DNA of 64,000 nucleotides from Marsupella aquatica (Eukaryota > Marchantiophyta): positions 5,890,001 to 5,954,000 of the forward strand of contig OZ316894.1 of the NCBI GenBank assembly GCA_973895155.1. The letters are read 5' to 3'. Every line of letters begins with the position of its first letter. Position 1 is the stretch's first letter. This document shows, piece after piece, positions 46,014-56,100 of this stretch. The translations under genes were made by a program, and so were the position numbers. The notes below the pieces were generated by a model. The model saw only the letters and a list, made by a program, of their open reading frames with translations. It did not search any database and was not told the DNA's origin.

Positions 46014-46908
46014 ATGTCCTATTCGATGGAGACGGGCGGAGGTTCTACGATCAGAGAAATTCACCGAGCTATGAGGGGTGGGCAGACAGTCACGTTTGGT
46101 CCATTGTTGGGGTACATTGTCAACTTCGATGCGCCGAATCCTTATCCCAGGAAGTTCAATTACCTAGCCTGTACCAGCATGAATGAGAAGAAGAATACTA
46201 CATGTATGAAAACAATCGAAGGGCCTTACAAATGTGGGCATAACTCCATGGAGACAGGATGTTGGATGGATCAGTTTAGGTTCGAACCGGTTTCAGCCTC
46301 TGCATTTTGACATTTTTTGTGACAAGTTTTGTAGCGACCTTTATTCTGTCGGTTGTCTGGTGTTTGGTAGCATTGCAAGTCATCTTCACGAATAAGGTAG
46401 TTGCACATTGCATTCCCTCATTTGGATTCCTTTTTTACAATTCAGGTTCGATCTGTTTTTCGTCGATTGTGGAGTTGCAGAAGATTGCCCCCCGTTGCGC
46501 GCCACTGTGTTTGAGGCAGGACGGGCCCTGTTGAGGAATATAAGTGCAGGGGATTTCAGCTTGTTGGAGGAGGAAGCTCAAGTCGCGATGGTCCGAGGCA
46601 TTACTGAGAAGATGCCATTCGTTGAGATTGTAGTTCGTGTGCAGGATCATGGTGCTGAGATCCAGCGTTTGTCATTTTTAAGGGAAGGAGTTGTGGCTCG
46701 CCGTACGCCTCGATCACGTCAAAAATATGTCATTTCAAGGCTCCCTCGAGATGATGTCGAGCCTAAAGAGGACAGCGCTGCAGTGTCACCAAATCCTGGG
46801 CGAGCGTCTAGCAGCTCCTTCGACCCCTCTGATTTTGAGGCCTTGAAACCAAGGGTTAAGGATATGGAATCTCTTTTGCAGTCCATAGATATTGGTGAAA
46901 TTGAGTAG
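46014..46908 (+). CDS. RPA1-like protein reduced to DBD-C with zinc ribbon, two exons, 242 aa
   Basis: Exons 46014-46279 and 46446-46908 join in frame (AG plus G gives Arg, in the run FRFDLFF) across a GT-AG intron. The layout matches DBD-C of the replication protein A large subunit: STIREIHRAMRGG, then GPLLGYIVNF, then a zinc ribbon begun by FNYLACTS with later CMKTI, YKCG and GCW. Exon 2 continues with TVFEAGRALL and a helix EEEAQ-MVRGITEK, then FVEIVVRVQD, the usual DBD-C tail. A Ser/Pro-rich, acidic C-terminus follows. Full-size RPA1 also has DBD-F, A and B; none is seen here. The first-exon frame is open to an earlier ATG at 45867. Function is inferred as single-stranded DNA binding. It lies head-to-tail with the zinc-finger gene and faces a MULE relic, so a transposon accessory role is possible. 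Confidence 0.6.
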
Positions 46909-47411
46909 GAGCTTCATTGAATACAGCAAAGTTTGCATTCAATCGTCTTCATGGCATACAGTTCTCGACGCAAAACTATGTTGAAGTTACTGACATTTGA
47001 ATTACCGCAATTAAATTTTTGGATTCCATGTTTATGTATTCTATGATACGTTGAAATCGAAAAACGTGCATCAAAAGGTTCCAGTGAGTGTTCTCGTTGC
47101 TGTATTTCATACGTTGTTTGGGCCACGTCTATCTACTCTAGCCATTAGGTCTTTCCTCCATGAAGACCGAGACTTTCGGCAACGGCCGCCATAGCTCGAG
47201 TTGACTGTCCGAAAATGTAGCTGACGACCGAATTTTCAGGAGAAGATAGCGTTTGATTATCAGCCATGCACCGCTTGTGTGTGCGTTGTGTTGCCAGGTC
47301 AGTCCTTTGGTAGTATATGGTATGTATGGCAACATCCATAGCTTAACCAGTTCATTTGAGGCTATCGCTCTGCATCGAAGGTTGTGTTGAACTCTGCCAT
47401 TGTCTATTACA

Positions 47412-48688
47412 ATGTCACATGAAGGGAGTCCCGACTTGGAACAGCGGATTGCCATTAAGGGCTTCCATTACACAAAGGTTAAGGATAGAGTGGGATATCA
47501 CAGGTTCTTCGTATGTGCAATGGGCTCCTGTCGTCGAAAATACAAGTACGTAGGCAAGATGGAACAGCATGTTCGTTTGCACTTTTTTGAGAAGCAGAAT
47601 AAGGAGTTGTGGCGTGATCCTGTGTGGACACTCACCACAAGAGTGAAAGACATGTGGAATCTAAGGAAAATCTATGTTCGGTCCTGCATTACTGCCAAGG
47701 CAAACCTGGCGTTCCCAGTGAGGCCATCGCCTCCCAATGTTGGGGTTATGCCTCCATTGATAGAGTGTATGAAGCATGTAGTCCTTCCTGACCTGCAGAT
47801 GCATGCCTGGGATTCCTTGTTGGATAACAAGGCATTTCGTCAATTGAGAGCTCTAATTTGTAAGGCTGGGACCAGTAACTTGCTTTCTCAATGGCTTCCT
47901 CGTGTGTGCGAGTCGGTCAATGCCACTGAGAATCCAATTGGTAGTGAAGGTTACTTCTCACAGTTGCACCTGAACGTGGTTGCTCATGCTCTGGGCCCCA
48001 TGACAGCACAAAGTTTTGAGAATATGGATGAATCTTCTAAGGTCATCCTTAAGAAACATTCTGACCTTGTCTTGTTGTGGATCGAAGCCAAGAAGAAGGT
48101 GCTACAGTGGGAGTCCAGCACTGAATTGAAAGAGCAGAAGATCGCTGCCCAAACAACTTATGAAATTTGGAAACGAGATCACAAAGTTAGTACATTGCAG
48201 AGGATTCTGGACAACTTTTACCAGGCTCATCGTAAAGCCTTTCTAGATTATTCGCATGACACCACAGTGTTACATGTACTCCCTAACTCCTCTTGCATTG
48301 TGTATGTTTTGGCTTCTGCACCTACGTTGAAAGATGTTCTATGTGAACGCTGCAACTTGTGTCGGTTTTGATTGTTATTACATTTTTACAGGGAGAACTT
48401 GAGGTGGATATACATGATGATTTGGATGGTCCCAATGAAGTTGAATACGATCGTGCTCCTCGCCCGTATCGACCGCCAAACGACCCTGACCGCATTCAGG
48501 AAAACAGGACACTTGGAGGGGAGCGGACATCATTTGCGTTGCAGTCCAGAGTGGAGTCCTCCCATGGCACAATGGAGCAGCCAATCGACCTCAGTGATTG
48601 TGATACACCTGACGCCTTGCCAGAACCGACGTTAGGGAAAAGACGTCTTCCTCCTCGTAGCTGCAAGGGTCGGACTACACAGATTTAA
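47412..48688 (+). CDS. Uncharacterised protein with one C2H2 zinc finger, at least two exons
   Basis: The main exon opens at ATG 47412 and the last exon runs 48392-48688. The acceptor TTTTTACAG is clear. The donor is uncertain (GTGTTA near 48266 or GTGTAT near 48300; both give phase 0). A C2H2 finger, C35-x4-C40-x12-H53-x3-H57, sits near the N-terminus inside GFHYTKV...YHRFFVCAMGSC. The following ~220 residues look globular and helical (VKDMWNLRKIYV, LHLNVVAHALGP, VLLWIEAKKKVLQW). The last exon is acidic and disordered, then ends basic (GKRRLPPRSCKGR), a possible nuclear localisation signal. I do not recognise the family. DNA binding is inferred from the finger. The gene begins about 500 bp after the RPA-like gene on the same strand. 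Its open frame is intact, unlike the opposing transposase. Confidence 0.55.
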
Positions 48689-48950
48689 TGAGAAGTCGGT
48701 CTTAAAGGTCCATAAGTAGACGTCGGGGCGCGAAGTGTCTGCCTGCATATTTGCTTCCTAACGATGTACACATTACACTGGAAAGCTTCAATTATAGTTC
48801 GTTTCCAGAGTAGTTTCATACAGCCAAACACTCATATGTAAGCTCTATTTCAGAAGATGTACGTTGACTCAACATTCAAAATTGACCATTTTACTACATG
48901 ATTGAAAGTCTCGGCTTCTGCTAGTTCTCTTTGTCATCGGCCACTTCCTT

Positions 48951-51900
48951 CTAGTAGGGGAATGCTGATGCATTCCAGTACTGAAGGCCGTACACATTCG
49001 TGGAGGGTGCGCCAATCTTTAAGGGGACATTGTGAGGCCCCTGCGACATCCCATCCAAATATTTCGCAGGCACATTCAAATCTAAAACGGCGAATGGGCT
49101 AACATTGTCATTTGGAGTTGGACTTTGCATCATTGTTGTCTTTACAGCCATCGATTGCTTCTGCTTTCTGGAAACCCCTTTTCCCTTCTTTACCTTTTCT
49201 GGGATTGATGTGCCGTCTTGCATGACAATGACCTTCTGTTTACTTCTGCGACTTTGTTTACCTCCTGCGTTGTGCTCATTCGCTACTCTGTCCAGAAACT
49301 CTTGAGTGCTTTCCTTCACCACCTTCACCTTCGTGAATGGCAAGCAGTGCGCAAGGCGTTTTCTTTCTCGATCACTTCCTTCTGTTCTTTGGTCTGCCTC
49401 TTTGCCAATGGACGCTTTCGTCCTCTGTAAATATTGTCAACAATGCTCTGGTGCCTTTTCTGGCTGTTCTCTGGGTCTATTCGCTTTAAGGTCCTTGCCG
49501 TTGCACTTTGGAGCTCACGATCTCGCTTCCTTGCATTCCGTGCGACGATGTTCTTTATGTCATGCCTCCAATTCTTTAGTTTTGTCATTGCAATGCTTCT
49601 CATATTCAAGTCCCCATCACAATTCAGAAGTGTGTCACAGACAACTTCCTTGAAATCATCGTCCATGAATGCTTCAACAACATCTGATCTGCCATCCTGT
49701 TTCTCTGTTGAGTGCTCATCGAATCCATCACTATTGTCCATGGGGAGAGTGATGTTGAAACATGGAGGCAGTTCCACGTCCTCAAACAATTCTCCAAACT
49801 TTGGACTCTCAAATGTGCAAGTAGGTGCTACCATGCTGCCAAATCGTGTGCCAAATCTTTGCAGAATCTCAATTTCTGTCATCCCCTTCATACTCAGAAT
49901 CTTCACCTGGTGTTTACAAGTGTTCCCCTGGATGGAGCTTTCACAAGTGCAAATACACTCTTCACTGTCGTAGTTCTCGAGTATGTGACTGTCGGTCTTT
50001 GGTGGTTTCTGGGACTTCACCATTGCTGTTCCACTCTCAGTGAAGAAAGTCACATCACCATCCGGGATTGTCCTGGCTCTAAGAATAGCCGACCACACAT
50101 AGTTCTCAATGTTCTTGTTTCTCACCCTGCCTTGCCACTTCATACACGACAAGCACCAGAAGAAATGTTCAAGCTCATTCACTAGCTGTGTCACTAGCCA
50201 CACTACCTTCCGTCCTAGCTTGAAAGGCTTCTCCGTCCTCAAGTGCAACTTAAGAGTAGCATGCCACCGCTCCACTGCTCCATTGGTGTCCTGGTTGGCA
50301 TGTTTGAACTTCCGGAAATTTCTGACCCACCTCTCCACTCTATGGTGCCACTCTTTCTCATAGTATGCAACAAAGTCCTTATGCTTGCCAATCCACCTTG
50401 TCATGAAGTTATGGGACATGTCCACAGCATCTGGAAAAATCCCAAGTGTGAAAACCCAAGTGTGAACAAAACCCTAGTGTGAAAATAAACCTGGGACCAA
50501 ACATGACCCCAAAAAATACATCCTTAAGAAACATCCCAGCAAATCGCACTGCCAAGTGTACCTGTTGCAAGTGCGCCCATGATGTGGCCCAACTCCTTAT
50601 TCACCTCGGCCCTTGAAATTGGGTCCGGTATTTTCTTCAAGATGTTTTTGTATTGGGCATGTCGAACATGCCACAAACACAATACAATAGGGACTCCAGG
50701 CCATAGTGATCTGTCAAAGAATGAAACCCATATACTCATGAGGGGGGTATGTATGGGGCAGTTAAGGTCTAAGTACTGGAAAGATGAAAGGAAAACTTGG
50801 CAATGAAAGAGTAAGGGGTGTAAAATTACTGTACCAAGATAGGGAGGGACAACACATTGGAAATCCGACTTCACATTTGGAATAAGGGGGTGCACTTAAT
50901 GTACTGGTCGCATCTTGGGAAGTTTAGAGGGGTTTGGAAAAACAGCGTTTTTCCAAGAGGAGCTACAAAGTGGGGGGTTTTGGGACATAAATGGCAAAAA
51001 ATACAAAGGCACTAAAGTTCCGGGAAAACAGGTGTATCTTAGGAAGGAAGAGTCATCTTCAAAAAATAACTTCAGATTTGGAATCAGGAGGTGCTGCTTA
51101 CTCTACTGGGTGAATTGGGGAAGTTTTGGAGGGGTTTGGAAAAACGGCATTTTTCCAAGAGGATATAGTAGGCCAAAAATGTTTAGCCACAAACATGGGG
51201 AAAAATACATAGGGAGTAAGCAAAATGTACAAAGGGAGGACAATTAAACCAATGAGGGTGAGGAGCATGTCTTACATCAAGGCGTTGTGCTCCTCATCAG
51301 CACAATCAACAAGAAATGCCGAGGGCATCCACGGGTCTTGTAATTTGAGAACTTCAGTCCTGGTTCGTTCAACAGCTCCTTTCACAGCCTGAAGAACAAT
51401 CCGCAAATCGGTTTCTGCCTTGGATTCCGTCCGCCCAACAAGTTGGGATGCCATTTTGCCATTCGTCAAAACACAACAAGGTGTGCAATTCATACTGCAA
51501 AAATTTCATGAAATATAGTTAAGGTTAGTGAATTGAATAGAAAAGATGGAAGTCATCTAAAATTCCATCAGTCATACAAAACCCCAACTTGAAGAACTCG
51601 CCATGGAGTAAGAGAACTGACCCCATACTCATTTGTGCCAAAGGTTCCATCTAGTGCAAGAGCATTGTTGTGCCCAAGAGTTGCCATTTTGGTCATCATC
51701 CACTCAGTGGCAAACACAAAAATGAAGGGGGTTTTGGAGGAGTCATCAGGTTCTTGGTAAAAAAGTACATTGCCACCATTTGCCTCAACCCACAACTTCA
51801 ATCCAATCCTCTGAACTCCAATGTTCGTATTGCCTGTTCACCTCCCTTTGCACATTGTGTATATCTTTGAGGGACAAACACATATCTCTCGACCAAATCA

Positions 51901-52461
51901 CCTGCCCATCATCTGTTGGATGGTCAGTCCGATATTGAACTCTGAGTTCCTCTCTGTGCATTTTCATGATTCCTCTCGGAGACACCCCAGTCCTGAGCAG
52001 CCTCTGAATACTCCATTGAGATACGTGGAGCAATATGAGCACAATGTTGTAATGCTGTTGGGTCATGCAAACCATGGCAAATTTGGTGTGCATTGTCTGT
52101 GTGTTCCTTGCAATGCATCCGTAGCAGCACATCATAAGGTCGCTCCTTATACTTGAAGATGGCTGTGAAGTGCCATCTACACCCCCTTCTGAAGCTTCCT
52201 CCTATTTCTGTCGTTCTTCTCATAGGGACCTGTCCTGTGCTTTCATCTTTCCTTCGGATAGCAATGCTTGGCTTCACATTGTTCCTGTCATCTCTCGGAC
52301 CGTGACTGACGTCCGTGCAGACCTCGCTCTGCACACAGTGTACGTGCCTGCCTCCACTTCGTAAGAAATTCATAACATTTGTCAATGTCGAATCTTAGAT
52401 TGGGTTCGACCTCTGGCTCGAGCAGTAGTTCATCTGAAATTTTGCTTTTCTTTCCCGCCAT
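48951..52461 (-). pseudogene. MULE/FAR1-like transposase with SWIM zinc finger, frameshifted
   Basis: Read from ATG 52461: an N-terminal region (LRFDIDKCYEFLTKW), then CRWHFTAIF...HTDNAHQICHG, then the MULE catalytic core LALDGTFGTNEYG, YELHTLLCFDEWQNGIP, FLVDCADEEHNAL and LCLWHVRHAQYKNI, then a SWIM finger (CTC...CKH) and a basic Lys/Arg-rich tail. Introns can be placed at 51495-51621, 50711-51275 and 50431-50561, all GT-AG and frame-consistent. Single-base frame changes break it near 52300-52350, 52035, 51800, 51435 and 49340, all within otherwise well-conserved coding text. It is a decayed gene or a poorly assembled one. The core acidic residues and the CxxH motif of MULE transposases are still visible. 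Confidence 0.85.
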
Positions 52462-53115
52462 TTGGAATTGCCGCTGATAATGGGTGATTTCGGGTGGATT
52501 AGTGGTAATCGGAATCACTGTTCATGAGCCCGGCATTTCTTGAAACCTGGTTCGAACCATGCATCTTTGGCGACTGTTCACAGTCTAGGTGCGCAACACA
52601 TACCAGGCGAATATGCACTGGCTGCAGCCCGTTGCCGGTACGTGTTCGAAAAAAACAGAAGAGGGTAAACGACGAGTATTCATGGTGGTTCTCGTGACTC
52701 GTCGAAGTGAATCTCGCAGCACTGCATGCGTAGGGGTGATGACAAGATGCACAGTGCGCTCTGCTAACTTTGTCCGGTCTTGGGCTTAGGACCTTGCCTA
52801 CGTACAGTAGTAATGCCATTGCGTGGGCAGATCATTTTGCAAACAAGAGTTGGATATAATCATACCGTTTTCCAACAATAGAATATTGAGACCTCGCTGA
52901 GCTTCGCACCCAGCTTCTCAACTCTCACAAGCATGTCTACACTTATGTTGTCAGGACTTGTCTCACAGTGAAGTGCTGCAAGGAGTCGATTACACACAGT
53001 CGATCAGTCTCGATTGTCGGAATTGCGATGCCAGCTTTGCTCATCTGATTATGATATATGTTCAATATTGAAGAATGTCAGCACGCTAAAAGTTTGAGGA
53101 CATCGTTTTCACGTC
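52462..53115. promoter_or_regulatory. Region between the transposase relic and the ABCG gene
   Basis: It holds the upstream sequence of the minus-strand relic and the promoter/5' UTR of the ABCG transporter. Short open frames here show no family. Two short segments (52516-52524 and 52567-52579) match, inverted, sequence at 45497-45532. Confidence 0.4.
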
Positions 53116-56100
53116 ATGGCAACGATTATTTCGGTCCCTGACGTCGCTGAGGGTGGCGAGGAAGCCTTGCAATGGTCTGCGGTCGAGAAGCTCCCAACTT
53201 TCGACCGGCTCCGAACCACGGTGCTGACGTTAGACATCAAGGATCATGGGAGGGAGAGACCGGTCCAGATGCGCGATGTCACGAAGATTACTGCAGAAGA
53301 TCGACAACAAGTTGTCGACAGGATACTGCGCGTCACAGATGAAGACAATGAGCGCTTCTTGAGAAAGCTCCGTGGAAGACTGGATAGGTCCGTACACTCC
53401 TGTGTATATATATAGATACTGTCGCCTTCAAATCGTGAAGCACTGCTGCAATATAATTTTAACCTATGATCCAAATGTGTGATTCTCATCGATCTGTACC
53501 TCGAAACCTGTGCATTTACATACTTTTCTGATGCTTTGGGAACATCAACAAGTCTTGGATATTGTAAGACGGTGTCAAGGTGAGCAGAGCAGTCAATCTC
53601 TCATGCCTTAAATTTGTCTTTCTCCATCACGAGGGTATTCGTAATGAACCGTATATCAACATACTGTAAGCGCAAGCGCAGAAGTCAGGTATGTAATTAG
53701 TGTACAACACTGGTCATGCACCTTAGTTGTGACATACTCTAATCTATCTTTACACACTTTGAGGTGATCGAAGTCTACAAACCGTTCATGACCTATTCAG
53801 GATTCAGTAGAGTGAAGAAGTCTACAAACTGTTCATGAACACTTCAGTAGAGTGAAGCCATGATAGGCTATGATGTAAATTTTCTCTGGTACATAACATA
53901 CTTAAATTTATGTTTAGAGTATCCTTGTGAGGAGGCATGAACGTGGGAGTCCAAGTAAAGGGAGCCCTTCGTAAGCACTCGTATTCGGGCTAGTTGTAGG
54001 AATTCTTGATCTTCCAAATTCTACACTCGTGAACTGTAGGTACGTGTGTCCGGCCCCGAGCCAAAGATCTAAATTATTCTCAAGATTCTTAAGATTCTCG
54101 AGGCATCTCGTTGAAGCAATGCAAATTACGTTCCATCTAGTTGATCTGTTATTTGTGTTGTTGTATAAGTAATACGTTACTCAACATTATAATTGATGTC
54201 TTCGAGGATGTGAATGTATCCATCCAAATCTCAGCACGCATTTGTTTATCTCTTGCGTGACATTAATTTGAGCCCATAGTTTGACGATAATGTGACAATC
54301 TGATTTCAGGGTGGGCTTGGATCTCCCGACGATCGAGGTTCGGTATGACCATCTGAAAGTTGAGGCAGAAGTGTACCAGGAAAGCAGAGCTACTCCGAGT
54401 CTCCCTAACTTCTTCAAATCTGTTCTGGAGGTCCGGCTCTCACTGTAGAGTTCAGAAACAGCTCTTAACCTGTTATTAAGATTAGAGAATCGATTGCCAG
54501 ATTTCCCGCTCAGATCTCTTTCGCTTCGATGCCAACAGCCTAAGTTCGTGAGTCGAGTCATTATTGAGCACAGTAAGTTGTGTAAACGTCAAACCTTGTT
54601 ACTTGTCTGCGCGCAGTGGCCATTGCAAAAGCTTGGAATTTCTAAAAAACTGAAGGTGGACATACTCTCAGACATCAGCGGAATTTTGAAACCATCAAGG
54701 TTCACAATTGATTTCCCTTCTCTGGACTTCACTAAAATCTTCCCATCTTGTTCCATTTCCTTAGTTAATCAACCTCCTAGTCGATTCTTTCAAAAATGTT
54801 CAGTTACTCGTACCAAGCTTTTCGTTCTAGGGCGTTGACATATCCTATTACTTTTCGTCCGTCCGAGAAACATGAATCTCACTGTTCTCCAGACTAGAGC
54901 AGCCAAGTTCTGGATTCACAGCAGATCTGAAGATGTACACAGGACTGGAGGGTTCACTTGTGGGTTTCCAAGAAATTGACTAATGAGCGACTTAATTTAT
55001 ATCTGCAGACTGACTTTACTCCTGGGGCCACCAGGATCAGGCAGGACTACTTTACTGCGGGCTCTGGCAGGACGGCTTAGTAGGGATCTTCAAGTAGGTT
55101 CTCTTTCCATAAATCCCTCAGAGGTTGCGATATGAGATCGAGCAGGAATCCAAGTCGAGTATATATCGTGCGAAAAGTTTATGAGTAATCTACACACAGT
55201 ACCGCGAATCTGTCACTTGGACCGTGCTGACTGAGTAACTAATTAAGCTCCGTGGCCGTTGGAAGTCCAGGTCTCTGGAGAGATCACCTACAATGGACAT
55301 CATATGAATGAATTCGTTCCACTAAGAACAGCAGCCTACATCAGTGAATATGATCTTCAGCTATCGGAATTGACGGTCAGAGAAAATCTTGACTTTTACT
55401 GTCGTGTCCAAGGTGTTGGTGATAAATACGGTGAGTACTATTTCTTATGATCGATATGACACCGTTGAACGGGGACGAATTTAGAAACGCCTCTATAGGG
55501 ACGCAACTTGAACTAATTTCTTCTTTCCGATAGAATGGAAAGCAGCATGGAAAAAGGACTCTGATTCGATCCCTCCATCGTGACGCAGATATGTTAGAGG
55601 AGCTAACAAGACGAGAAAAAGAAGCAAAAGTCACTCCCGAATCAGATGTAGATTTCTATATGAAGGTGGGATCGACTAGAATCTGTTGCTAATTAAGGCA
55701 TGAATTGTAAATCTGGAGATAGATATATGTTGGCACCGATGTGCGCGCTTTCTTGAGCGCTCATGTTCTTGAATTTCTGCACGTCTGTAAGATTTAATTA
55801 GATTACAAGTTGCAGTGATCTATGAAAAGGTAATTCTACTATCAATGACTGACTGCAAAACTTTCTTCCAATCTATATAACAGGCAACTGCCGTATCGGG
55901 TCAATCAACCAATTTCATAACAGCATACGTGATGAAGGTACGCAGTCCCAGATTTTCCTCTTTCCAAATTAGTAAATTGAAATTTCTCGTACCAAGGAAT
56001 ATTCAATTCATACCTTTAGGAAGAAGAACATCTCATTCCATTTCTAAACTATGGGCGAATTTTGGGTTTTAATCGTCATCCGTTTAACTTTTGTACTCGA

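Noticed and set aside
49434-50482. Several + strand open frames of 70-180 codons
   Set aside because: Antisense shadows of the transposase relic, whose minus-strand text carries the domains.
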